From contig NZ_BROH01000007.1 of NCBI RefSeq assembly GCF_027923545.1, forward strand, positions 124,001 through 188,000: DNA of 64,000 nucleotides. Reading direction: 5' to 3'. The stretch is from Sinisalibacter aestuarii. GTDB lineage: Bacteria; Pseudomonadota; Alphaproteobacteria; Rhodobacterales; Rhodobacteraceae. This document shows positions 54,518 to 62,869 of this stretch, in pieces. The position numbers were made by a program, and so were the translations under genes. How positions within the stretch are numbered: position 1 is the stretch's first letter; each line of letters starts with the position of its first letter. The notes beneath the pieces were generated by a model that was not told the origin of the DNA, ran no database searches, and worked only from the letters and a program-made list of their open reading frames with translations.

Positions 54518-56404
54518 TCAGGTATCGCCCTCGGCGTCGCGGGCGGCCTGTTCGCGCTCCAGCGCATCGTCGGTCATGAGCTGGGTGAGCAGGGCAGACT
54601 GAATATCGTGTTCGAGCTGGACCGCGCGGTCGAGATAGGCCTGGTTTTCCGATGTCGGCACGCCGGGCTTCCACAGCTCGCGCAACTCGCGGATCGTGTG
54701 CCGGTCGTGCTGGTAGAAGATCTTCTCGGCCTGTGCTGCTTCGTATTCAGACAAGCCAACGTTTTCAAGCACGTAGCGGCCGACGCGCAGGGAACTGTCG
54801 AAGAGTTCGCGCACCACGTGATCGGCCCCCGCCTGCAACAGCTCGTAGGTATGGGCGCGGTCGCGGGCGCGGACGATGACCAGCACATCGGGGTTCATCC
54901 GCTTGGCCTGACGCACGATATTCACCGCGCCTTCAGGGTTGTTGATCGCGATGACGAGAATCTTCGCCGTGGCCAGCCCTGCGGCGCGCAGCAGGTCGAT
55001 CCGGGTCGTGTCGCCAAGGAAGGTCTTGACCCCGAGGCGGCGCATGAACTGGACGCGCTTGAGATCGTGGTCGAGCAGGGTGGTCTCGAACCCGGCGGAG
55101 CGCACGAGGCGGTTGACCACCTGTCCGAACCGGCCCGATCCGACGATGATGATACGGTGCTGTTCGTCGATCTCGTCGGCTTCGGGCACTTCGGTACGCT
55201 CCTGCCGGCGGCGGCTGAGCAGGTCATGCGCGATGAAGGCGAGCGGGGTGAGCAGCATCGACAGGGCGATGATGGTGAGAAGATCGGCGCCGATCGGCTC
55301 GGTGACCACACCCTGTTGCAGCGCGAAGGTGATCAGGACGAAGCCGAACTCCCCGGCCTGCGCCAGCCCCAGCGTGAACAGCCAGTGATCGCGCCGCCGC
55401 AGCCCGAAGGCGCGCCCGAGGATGGCCAGCACGGCGGCCTTGCCGGCCATCAGCAGGAGTGTGAGAGCGAGCAGGCGCAGTGGATCGGCGAGGAAGCCCA
55501 CAAGGTCGATCCCGGCGCCGACCGTGATGAAGAACAGCCCCAGCAGCAGGCCCTTGAAGGGCTGAATGTCGGTCTCCAGCTCGTGGCGGAACTCGCTGCC
55601 CGCGAGGATCACCCCGGCGAGAAAGGTGCCAAGTGCCGGCGAGAGGCCGACAAGATCCATCAGCACGGCGATGCCGACGACGATCAGCAAGGCGAAGGCG
55701 GTGTACATTTCGCGCAGGCGCGCTGAATCGATGTAGCGAAACAGCGGCCGGATGAGGTAGCGCCCGCCGAAGATCACCGCCGCCACCGCGCCGAGGGTGA
55801 CGAGGGTGACACCCCAGCCCGGCAGGCCCTCGACCAGACTGAAGGTGGCGGTTTCGCCGCTGTGCTTGAGCGTGTCGGCCGCTTCGGTGGGGGCGATGGC
55901 CAGAAGCGGCAGGAGCGCCAGCATCGGGATGACGGCGATATCCTGGGTGAGCAGGACCGAGAAGGTGCTGCGCCCGCCTGCGGTCTGGATCAGGCCTTTT
56001 TCGCTGAGGGTCTGCAACACGATGGCGGTGGAGGAGAGCGCCAGCGTCATACCGACGGCGAGCGAGGTTTGCCAGCCCTGACCGAGCGCCATGACGGCGA
56101 CGAAAATCACCCCGGTGGTGAGCAGGATCTGCAGGCCCCCAAGCCCCATCAGCCTGTGGCGCATGGCCCAGAGCGTGCGCGGTTCGAGTTCGAGACCGAT
56201 CAGGAACAGCATCATCACCACGCCGAATTCGGCGAAATGCTGCAGATCTGCGGTGGCCGACGAGGCGATGCCGGTGATCGGGCCGATGACCAGGCCCGCA
56301 AGCAGGTAGCCCAGTACCGACCCCAGGCCGAGACGCGCCGCGATCGGAACGGCGATCACGGCGGCGGCAAGGTAGATCGTGGCATCGAGCAGGAAGCTTT
56401 CCAT
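54518..56404 (-). CDS. Kef-type cation:proton antiporter with TrkA-N domain
   Basis: A 628-residue member of the monovalent cation:proton antiporter-2 family. About 12 membrane helices occupy residues 5-390, starting with LLDATIYLAAAVIAVPIAAR. A cytoplasmic RCK/TrkA-N domain with the nucleotide motif RIIIVGSGRFGQVV follows at about residue 415. KefB/KefC exchange K+ for H+ and are gated by glutathione adducts; the control residues for glutathione cannot be judged here. It converges on cobT with 6 nt between stops. Confidence 0.92.
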   Translation of the reverse strand: MESFLLDATIYLAAAVIAVPIAARLGLGSVLGYLLAGLVIGPITGIASSATADLQHFAEFGVVMMLFLIGLELEPRTLWAMRHRLMGLGGLQILLTTGVIFVAVMALGQGWQTSLAVGMTLALSSTAIVLQTLSEKGLIQTAGGRSTFSVLLTQDIAVIPMLALLPLLAIAPTEAADTLKHSGETATFSLVEGLPGWGVTLVTLGAVAAVIFGGRYLIRPLFRYIDSARLREMYTAFALLIVVGIAVLMDLVGLSPALGTFLAGVILAGSEFRHELETDIQPFKGLLLGLFFITVGAGIDLVGFLADPLRLLALTLLLMAGKAAVLAILGRAFGLRRRDHWLFTLGLAQAGEFGFVLITFALQQGVVTEPIGADLLTIIALSMLLTPLAFIAHDLLSRRRQERTEVPEADEIDEQHRIIIVGSGRFGQVVNRLVRSAGFETTLLDHDLKRVQFMRRLGVKTFLGDTTRIDLLRAAGLATAKILVIAINNPEGAVNIVRQAKRMNPDVLVIVRARDRAHTYELLQAGADHVVRELFDSSLRVGRYVLENVGLSEYEAAQAEKIFYQHDRHTIRELRELWKPGVPTSENQAYLDRAVQLEHDIQSALLTQLMTDDALEREQAARDAEGDT

Positions 56405-56457
56405 ACAGGCGATATCGCAACCGGGGGCCGGTTTGGCAAGCCGGCATGCCCGCCGCG

Positions 56458-57678
56458 CTACCCGGTGCGCGCCAGGATCTGACGGCACTCGGCCTCGATC
56501 CGTTCGAGCCGGACGGTGATGCGTTCCTGAAAATCGCCAAGCTGGCCGATGATGCCCGACAGCGCGTCTTGCGCGCCGGCGGTGCGGCGGCTTTCGATCT
56601 TGCACAGCACGCGGGTGGAGGAGAGGCCGAGAACATGGCGCTGCATCACCTCGCAGGCGCGCAGGATGCGCCCGGCCTCGTCTCGCACCTGCGCGAGCCC
56701 GGTCCGTGACCGCGCGGTGAACAACGCCGCCTGCTCGGCCTGAATGCGGCGCTCGGCCTGGATGTCGAGCGTGCCGAGGGCGCGGCGCTCGATCTGGAGC
56801 TGTTGATCGCTCTCGCGCAGAATCCGCGCCATGCCTTCGAGGAACATCGAGCTGTAGACGGTGCCGAGAATCCGGGTGAAGGTGGCGCCGGAGCCGACCA
56901 CGTTCTGCGCAAACCAGTCGGACATTTCGTGCGAGATCGCGCGGTAGTTCATCGACAGGGTCGAAACCGGGCCGCCGGTGGGTTCGAGCCGCGAGGCGAG
57001 CACCTGCATGTTGTGCGGGATGGTGCGCATGGCGCGGAATTCCTTGCTGAGCGCGGCGGTTTCGTCGACCAGGTGACTGGCGGCGTCGCGCATCATGCGC
57101 AGCGCGCACATGCGCGGATCGCCGGGCAGCGACAGGCCGCGGTCGCGCTCAAGAAGCTCTTCGCCCAGAGCGTGGGCGGCGAAGGTTTCGTAATCGGGGA
57201 AGCCCAGCTCGCCGAGGCGCGCGCAGAGGCGTTCGGCGCTGGCTTCCGGCGTCAGGCCATCGTCGCGCTCGGCGGCGCGCAGCATGGCATATTCCCGTTC
57301 GATCCGGTCGCGCAGGGCGCTGGTGGGTTTGATACGGGCCGACAGATACCCGCCGTCGATCGGGGCGATCACGGCGTAGACCCAGTAATGCAGGCCGTCC
57401 TGTGCGCGGTTCTTGACATAGGCGCCGATTGGCTGGCCGGCCTGTAGCCGGTTCCACATCAGCCAGAAGACGCCGCGCGGCATGTCGGGGTGGCGGATGA
57501 CCTTGTGCGGGGCACCGATCAACTGGCTCCACTCATAGGCGGCGACGCGGCGGAACACGTAATTGCCCGCCTGGATCACGCCGCGCGGATCGGTGCGCGA
57601 GAAGAACACCTCGTCCAGCCCGAACGGGGCCTCGCCCCGCGCCGGGCGGAATTCCTTGCGCTTTTCGACAAAACTCAC
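56458..57678 (-). CDS. PAS-domain protein, Aer-like sensor without transducer module
   Basis: A 406-residue protein with an N-terminal PAS domain of the aerotaxis type (GVIQAGNYVFRRVAAYEWSQ, then HPDMPRGVFWLMWN, KNRAQDGLHYWVYA, residues about 33-110), as in Aer or PpaA-type sensors. No methyl-accepting domain, kinase or membrane segment is seen. The C-terminal 250 residues are helical and may form coiled coils (LDIQAERRIQAEQAALF). A redox or chemotaxis adaptor role is plausible. A near-CtrA site lies 66 bp upstream. Confidence 0.8.
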   Translation of the reverse strand: MSFVEKRKEFRPARGEAPFGLDEVFFSRTDPRGVIQAGNYVFRRVAAYEWSQLIGAPHKVIRHPDMPRGVFWLMWNRLQAGQPIGAYVKNRAQDGLHYWVYAVIAPIDGGYLSARIKPTSALRDRIEREYAMLRAAERDDGLTPEASAERLCARLGELGFPDYETFAAHALGEELLERDRGLSLPGDPRMCALRMMRDAASHLVDETAALSKEFRAMRTIPHNMQVLASRLEPTGGPVSTLSMNYRAISHEMSDWFAQNVVGSGATFTRILGTVYSSMFLEGMARILRESDQQLQIERRALGTLDIQAERRIQAEQAALFTARSRTGLAQVRDEAGRILRACEVMQRHVLGLSSTRVLCKIESRRTAGAQDALSGIIGQLGDFQERITVRLERIEAECRQILARTG

Positions 57679-57743
57679 GGGCCAACTCCGCTGGATCGGC
57701 GAAGCGCGTCATCGCCCCGCAGCCCCTGCATAGGGCAGAGCGG

Positions 57744-57758
57744 TTACCGTGCGGTTAA
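57744..57758 (-). promoter_or_regulatory. CtrA-like site upstream of the PAS gene
   Basis: On the minus strand the sequence is TTAA-N7-GTAA followed by CC, one base off the CtrA consensus TTAA-N7-TTAA, 66 bp before the gene. CtrA controls motility and GTA genes in Rhodobacter. Confidence 0.35.
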
Positions 57759-57771
57759 GCCTGGTCCGGCC

Positions 57772-60660
57772 TCAGCCCAGCGGCAGAACTTCAAGCGCGT
57801 AAGTGCGGCTGCCCTTCTGATAGGTCAGGCGGTTGGCCGAGATCGAGGTGACCTGGCCGCCATCGAGCCGGTCGCCGACCTCGACCTTGACGTAGCGGCC
57901 CGTTTTCAGCCGGACGAGGGCGCGGCGGGAATTCGAACTGCCATAGATGCCGATCAGGTTGATCTCGCGCAGGTTCAGCGCGTTTTCGGTGGTCGCGCGG
58001 GTGGCGACGGAGGCGCTGGTGGGAATGGCGGGGGTGACGGTCGCCGCTGCGGCCGCGGGGGCAGATGCGGCGACCACAGCGGAGCCATCGGAGGCGCTGG
58101 CCATGGCCGAATCGACGATGGTGGCAAAATTCGAGGGCCTGTGGCTCGGCACGGCAGAGGCCACAACGGCCAGTTCGGTCGGGTTGACGAGCGCGGCCTG
58201 CACCACGTCTTCGATCGCGGCGTCGATGGCGGCGGTATCGGTTTCGGGCAGCGCGTCGTCGGGGCGGGCGTTGGGGCGCAGGAGCTGGGCGTCGCCATCC
58301 GGGGTGGTGCCGTCTGCGACGGCCCCTTCCTCGGCCGGCGGCGGGACCAGATCGGCGGGGCGCGCGCGCGGCCGGGTGCGCGGAATGTCGAGCGCGGCAA
58401 TCGGCTGGGCGTCGGCGGCTTCGGCTTCGGTTTCGGCCTCCGGCACGATTTCGGCGGCCGGGTCCGGTGCGGGCTCGGTGATCGCTTCGGGGAACAGCCC
58501 GGCGGGCGGCGCCGGGGGCACCACGGCGGGGCGGCCGGAATAGACCAGAATGCCGGCGGGGCTGAGCGCGCCCTCCGGCGTGGCGACGACGAGACCGTCG
58601 GCGTCGAGGTCGAAGGTGGTGCCGGGCGGCGGGGGCGGCACCGGATCGGCCAGCGCCGCCTCGCGCAAACCGCCGTCTGCGGGTTCGGGCAGGGAAGCGG
58701 GCGGGCGGCTCGGCTCGACCGGGGCGAGGCCGGCGATATCGAGCTGATCGAGCCGGGTTGATTCGGGCGGGCTCGGGGCATCGGGCGCGCGCTGCCAGAT
58801 TCCGGTCGCGGCATAGCGCGCCTCGGCAGCCTCGGGCGAGAGCACCTCGGCGGTATTGGCGAAAACGGCTTCCGCCCCCTCATCGGCGACGGCCTCGTCT
58901 TCGGGCGTCGGCAGCGCTTCCGCATCGGCGGTTTCGGTGGCGACCCCGGGGCCGGGGTTGAACAGGCTGACCTCGCCGTCATCGACCAGGAAGGTGGACC
59001 AGAGTGCGATGGCGGCCATCAGCAGCAGGAGCACGAGCGTCAGGATCAGGCCAAGGTATTTCGGCCGCGATGTAGTGGTCTGCGCGCGGCGCGCTCCGAA
59101 AACGGTCATCGCCTCGGCTTCGCGGCTGCGCCGTGTATCGGCCTCGGTCGGGGGGCGCTTGAGGCCGAAGCGGCCTTTGCGCTCGGGCTTGGGGGGTTTC
59201 GGCTCCGGCGCCGGTCTGGCTTCCGCAACCGCTGCCTCTTGCGCCGCTTCGGCTGCCCTTGCCTCGGCGGCTGCGGCCTTTTCTTCGGTGCGGCGCGCGT
59301 TGCGGTCGCGCATGGCGGTGCCGGCGCGTTCCGCCGCCGTGCTGGCGGAGCCGGAGAGCCGGGCGAAGAGGCCGGAGCCCTTCGGCTCGGGCTCGGGCGA
59401 TTTGCCGGGGCGTGGCAGGGGTTTGGACAGCGCATCGGCCATGCCGGCGCGAATCCGGTCATGCGAGGGCACCGGGGCGGGCGGAATGCGCGGCGCGGCG
59501 CTGTCGGCATCGTCGTCGGTGTCGACCGCGCCGATGCGCGGGCTCAGCCCGGCGAGGCGGTTGGCGGAGGCGTCGTTGCCCGCCTTGCTGTCATCCGTAT
59601 GGCGGATACTGCTGAAAGACGGGACCGGTTCGCTGGGGCCTGTATCGCTCTCAGTCGGGCCGGGCGCCACGGAGGCCGTATCCTCGGTAATCGCTTCGTC
59701 GGCGGGCGGCGCGGGGGGGACGAAGCGGGGTTCGTCGGCCTTTGGCGCGGGCTTGGGTTTGGCAGGCTTCGCCTTGGCTTCGGGCTGCGGCATGAAGGGC
59801 CGCGGCTTGCTGCTTTCGTCGTCCGGCGTGGGCGGGAAGGGGGCAAGCACCGGGGCGGCCACGCGGGGTGTGTCGTCTGCCTTGCGTTTGGGGCGGGGCG
59901 GGGTCTTTGGTGCGGGGTCCGCCGCGGCGCCGGTTTCGCCGTCACCCGACAGTTCGGCGGCGAGCTTGTCGAGTTCGGCAAAGGGATCGTCGAGGTCCGG
60001 CCCCGGCGCGGCGGGTGTTTCGACCGGCTCAGGCTCGGGGGCAGGCTCCGGCGCGGGCGGCGCCATGTCGTCCTGTGGCGTGTCAATCCGGGCCTCGGCG
60101 GGAAGCTCCTTGGCCTTCGGGTTTTGCGGCACCGGGCTGGCATCCGGCTCGATCCGCTCGCCGGGCGCGAGCAGGCGGGTGGCGGCGCGGGTTTTGCCGA
60201 AGAAGGGCTCGCCGGAAAACTCGCCGCGCGGCGGGCGGGCGACGAAGCTGACCGGGTTGAATTTGTAGTCGGCGGCGAAAGCCTCGGCCTCGTCCATCGT
60301 CTCACGCGCCAGTACGGCGACCCGGGCCTCGTCGCCCTGGGCGCGCCAGTCGAAGACCAGATCGCCTACCGGATAGGGCGTCAGCCCGTCGAGCGCCGCG
60401 CGAATCTGGACTTCGCGGGCAATGTCGTCGGGGCCGGGGGCGGCGAGGGTGGTGTAGAGGATCTGGCTGTTGGGGACGATCACCTTGGTGGTGAAGCCGC
60501 CGCTTTCCAGCATTGCCGCCGAGCGGCGCAGCTCTTCGAGGTTGCTGCTCAGGTTGGGATCGTCCAGCGCGACGGAGCCCACCAGCGTCCACCCGCCCTT
60601 GGAGCGGTGCAGAAGGTTGATGCCCTCATGGCTGAGATCGAGCGCGAAATTCGGTTTCAT
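57772..60660 (-). CDS. Large membrane protein: PilM/GspL-like N terminus, Pro-rich middle, PilP/GspC-like C terminus
   Basis: A 962-residue protein without a standard name. Residues 1-150 (FALDLSHEGINLLHRS, ARETMDEAEAFAADYKF) resemble the actin-like cytoplasmic domain of PilM or GspL. Residues about 155-530 are rich in Pro, Glu, Ala and Lys, probably disordered. One membrane helix lies near residues 533-560 (LGLILTLVLLLLMAAIALW). The last 66 residues (NLREINLIGIYGSS, RYVKVEVGDRLDGG) resemble the HR domain of GspC or PilP. It ends 396 nt before the GTA small terminase gene on the other strand. Confidence 0.65.
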   Translation of the reverse strand: MKPNFALDLSHEGINLLHRSKGGWTLVGSVALDDPNLSSNLEELRRSAAMLESGGFTTKVIVPNSQILYTTLAAPGPDDIAREVQIRAALDGLTPYPVGDLVFDWRAQGDEARVAVLARETMDEAEAFAADYKFNPVSFVARPPRGEFSGEPFFGKTRAATRLLAPGERIEPDASPVPQNPKAKELPAEARIDTPQDDMAPPAPEPAPEPEPVETPAAPGPDLDDPFAELDKLAAELSGDGETGAAADPAPKTPPRPKRKADDTPRVAAPVLAPFPPTPDDESSKPRPFMPQPEAKAKPAKPKPAPKADEPRFVPPAPPADEAITEDTASVAPGPTESDTGPSEPVPSFSSIRHTDDSKAGNDASANRLAGLSPRIGAVDTDDDADSAAPRIPPAPVPSHDRIRAGMADALSKPLPRPGKSPEPEPKGSGLFARLSGSASTAAERAGTAMRDRNARRTEEKAAAAEARAAEAAQEAAVAEARPAPEPKPPKPERKGRFGLKRPPTEADTRRSREAEAMTVFGARRAQTTTSRPKYLGLILTLVLLLLMAAIALWSTFLVDDGEVSLFNPGPGVATETADAEALPTPEDEAVADEGAEAVFANTAEVLSPEAAEARYAATGIWQRAPDAPSPPESTRLDQLDIAGLAPVEPSRPPASLPEPADGGLREAALADPVPPPPPGTTFDLDADGLVVATPEGALSPAGILVYSGRPAVVPPAPPAGLFPEAITEPAPDPAAEIVPEAETEAEAADAQPIAALDIPRTRPRARPADLVPPPAEEGAVADGTTPDGDAQLLRPNARPDDALPETDTAAIDAAIEDVVQAALVNPTELAVVASAVPSHRPSNFATIVDSAMASASDGSAVVAASAPAAAAATVTPAIPTSASVATRATTENALNLREINLIGIYGSSNSRRALVRLKTGRYVKVEVGDRLDGGQVTSISANRLTYQKGSRTYALEVLPLG

Positions 60661-60923
60661 AAGCTAACGGCCGTACACGTCCCCCGCGCCACGGGGCTCC
60701 GGGCGCGTGTTGGAACCTATCGCAGTCAGACGGACAAGGAAAGACCAAGCCGGGCGGTTGCGGGCACTTGGCGGGTTCCGTCCGATTCACGCGGGGAACG
60801 GCGGCGAACATATGGGAAAGGCGGGGAATTTCGCGGTTGGCGGCGCGGCGCGCGGCGCGGGGGATTTGGTCGCGCGGCGTTGATTTTGTGTAAACCGCCA
60901 GAACGCAACCAGAGCGGGTGAGA

Positions 60924-60956
60924 TTGACTTTTGGAACGCCTCAGGGTAGCTATTCT
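60924..60956 (+). promoter_or_regulatory. Weak promoter candidate for the GTA cluster
   Basis: TTGACT is a good -35 element; a -10 match is poor (TATTCT at 60951-60956 is 21 bp away). GTA promoters in Rhodobacter need the activator GafA, so a poor -10 or spacing would not be surprising. Confidence 0.3.
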
Positions 60957-60978
60957 GCCAAGCTAGAAGATCTGACTC

Positions 60979-61011
60979 AACGGCCCGGCGTTTTCGCCGC
61001 GGCCGTTTTTT
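60979..61011 (+). terminator. Terminator-like hairpin in the GTA leader
   Basis: An outer 7-bp stem (aacggcc with ggccgtt) encloses an inner 5-bp stem (cggcg with cgccg, loop tttt), with T residues at 61006-61011. It lies about 45 nt before the small terminase gene, so full expression would need readthrough or antitermination. Confidence 0.55.
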
Positions 61012-61055
61012 CATGTCCGGCGCGGAGGGCAAACAGAGAGGCAAAAACAAGAAGA

Positions 61056-61412
61056 ATGAACACAAAAGGCCCGGATCAACAGGACAACGATCACGCCGAG
61101 ATGCTCGGACTGGCGGCCCGCAACCTGACACGGGTGCTCGCCGCGCTGGATGAGGTGATCGGCGAGATCGAAACCCGGCAGGACGGGGCGCAGGGCAAGG
61201 CGAAGGCTCTTGCCGCCGATCTGCGCAAGGCAATCCAGACCGTATTTGACGAAAGGCAGCGCATTGACAAACTCGATGGCAAACTTGGTGACACATCCGG
61301 CGGCGGCGCGGGGCTCGACCTCGATGCGGCGCGCGCTGAGATCGGGCGCAGACTTGATCGCCTCCGCGAGCGTGGTGGAGCGGACGGCGTTTCTGGAGGG
61401 GCTGACGGATGA
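61056..61412 (+). CDS. GTA small terminase (gp1-like)
   Basis: A 118-residue protein at the head of a gene transfer agent cluster. It is mostly helical (AARNLTRVLAALDEVIGEIE, DLRKAIQTVFDERQRIDKL), fitting the oligomerisation coiled coil of a small terminase. No helix-turn-helix DNA-binding domain is present, as known for Rhodobacter capsulatus GTA gp1, which fits its sequence-independent packaging. Identity rests on position and size more than on sequence. Its end overlaps the large terminase gene by up to 89 nt, depending on the chosen start. Confidence 0.7.
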   Translation: MNTKGPDQQDNDHAEMLGLAARNLTRVLAALDEVIGEIETRQDGAQGKAKALAADLRKAIQTVFDERQRIDKLDGKLGDTSGGGAGLDLDAARAEIGRRLDRLRERGGADGVSGGADG

Positions 61413-62685
61413 GGCGCTGCTGGCGCTGCCGTGGCTGTGGGAGTTCTGGGCGCTGGAGCATCAGCTTGCGCCGGAGGGCGACTGGCGATCCTGGGTGATC
61501 ATGGGCGGGCGCGGCGCGGGGAAAACCCGCGCCGGGGCCGAATGGGTGCGAATGCAGGTAGAGGGGGCGCGGCCGGGCGATCCGGGCCGCGCCGCCCGGG
61601 TGGCGCTGGTGGGTGAGACGCTGGATCAGGCGCGCGAAGTGATGGTGTTTGGCGACAGTGGCATCCTCGCCTGTTCGCCGCCGGACCGCCGCCCGGTCTG
61701 GGAGGCGACACGGCGGCGGCTGGTCTGGCCTAACGGCGCGGTGGCGCAGGTGTTTTCGGCGCATGAGCCGGAGGCGCTGCGGGGGCCGCAATTCGATGCC
61801 GCCTGGGTTGACGAACTGGCGAAGTGGAAGAAGGCCGAAGAGGCCTGGGACATGCTGCAATTCGGCCTGCGGCTGGGCGAGCATCCGCAGCAGGTGATCA
61901 CCACCACGCCGCGCAATGTGGGCATCCTGAAGGCGATCCTCGCCAATCCCTCGACGGTGACGACCCATGCGCCGACCGAAGCAAACCGGGCGAATCTGGC
62001 GCGGAGCTTTCTGGCGGAGGTGCAGGCGCGCTACGGCGGCACCCGGCAGGGGCGGCAGGAGCTGGAAGGGCTGCTGATCGAGGACGCCGAAGGGGCGCTG
62101 TGGACCTCGGCGGGGCTGGAGGCGGCGCGGCTGGATATCGCGCCGGACTTCGACCGGGTGGTGGTGGCGGTCGATCCGCCGGTGACCGGGCACAAGGGCT
62201 CGGACGAGGCGGGGATCGTCGTGGTGGGCGTGGTGACAAGGGGCGGCCCACGGGAGTGGCAGGCGGTGGTGCTGGAGGATGCGAGCCTGCCGGCGGTCAG
62301 GCCCACGGTCTGGGCCGAGGCGGCGCTGGCGGCGATGGAGCAGCACGGGGCGGAGCGGCTGGTGGCAGAGGTCAACCAGGGCGGCGATCTGGTGGAAGAG
62401 CTGATCCGCCAGATCGACCCGCTGGTGCCGTTTCGCGCGGTGCGCGCGAGCAAGGGCAAGGTGGCGCGGGCCGAGCCGGTGGCGGCGCTTTACGAGCAGG
62501 GACGGGTGAAGCATCTGCGCGGGCTGGCCGATCTGGAAGACCAGATGTGCCGGATGACGGCGCATGGCTACGAGGGTAAGGGCAGCCCGGACCGGGTGGA
62601 TGCGCTGGTCTGGGCGATTCACGAAGTGCTGATCGTGCCGGCGCGCAAACGGAGTGGCAATCCGCAGCTGCGCGCGCTGGGTTAA
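61324..62685 (+). CDS. GTA large terminase, DNA-packaging ATPase/nuclease
   Basis: The motor that cuts and packs host DNA into GTA particles. The 453-residue protein has Walker A GGRGAGKTRAGAEWV, Walker B AAWVDELAKW, ATPase coupling motif ITTTPRN and the RNase-H-like nuclease domain starting with VVVAVDPPVTGHKGSDEAGI, with Asp metal ligands and a late DRVDALVWAI. The start is uncertain; 61324 (ATG), 61354 (TTG) and 61372 (GTG) are in frame, and the conserved part begins at about 61372. Confidence 0.9.
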   Translation: MRRALRSGADLIASASVVERTAFLEGLTDEALLALPWLWEFWALEHQLAPEGDWRSWVIMGGRGAGKTRAGAEWVRMQVEGARPGDPGRAARVALVGETLDQAREVMVFGDSGILACSPPDRRPVWEATRRRLVWPNGAVAQVFSAHEPEALRGPQFDAAWVDELAKWKKAEEAWDMLQFGLRLGEHPQQVITTTPRNVGILKAILANPSTVTTHAPTEANRANLARSFLAEVQARYGGTRQGRQELEGLLIEDAEGALWTSAGLEAARLDIAPDFDRVVVAVDPPVTGHKGSDEAGIVVVGVVTRGGPREWQAVVLEDASLPAVRPTVWAEAALAAMEQHGAERLVAEVNQGGDLVEELIRQIDPLVPFRAVRASKGKVARAEPVAALYEQGRVKHLRGLADLEDQMCRMTAHGYEGKGSPDRVDALVWAIHEVLIVPARKRSGNPQLRALG

Positions 62686-62699
62686 ACACTTTTTTAACC
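62680..62699 (+). repeat. Inverted repeat GGTTAAA...TTTAACC after the terminase gene
   Basis: Two 7-bp arms with a 6-nt spacer include the terminase stop codon. The arms resemble CtrA half sites, but the spacing is 8 between TTAA cores instead of 7. It may fold as a small RNA hairpin or serve as binding site. Confidence 0.35.
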
Positions 62700-62869
62700 G
62701 GCGGTGGGAAAGTGCCCCCATCGCGACATTGAGCCCCGGCGGTGATGCCAGGGCAGGCGCGACACCGAATGAGATGAGACGAGCGGCGGCCGGGGCGATG
62801 CGCCCTGGCCGGGCGGGAGGGCTGTGCCGGCGCGCCGGCCCGGACAGGCGAGACGAGGAGCGAGACGGG

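Larger units (their letters stand above)
60661..61055 (+). other. 395-nt divergent region with the GTA promoter/leader
   Basis: No gene is apparent. The left half is the leader of the 962-residue protein gene. The right half contains TTGACT at 60924-60929, a short repeat tagct...agcta around 60947-60965, and a terminator-like hairpin at 60979-61011, so it should hold the promoter of the GTA cluster. Confidence 0.6.

Noticed and set aside
60796-60809. GAAC-N6-GAAC near the GTA promoter as a LexA site
   Set aside because: The spacing is 6 instead of 7, so it does not fit the consensus.
60901-60915. GAAC-N7-GAGC directly upstream of the GTA -35 element as a LexA site
   Set aside because: One mismatch in a half site. 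LexA affects GTA in R. capsulatus, but by report through CckA, so I do not claim it.
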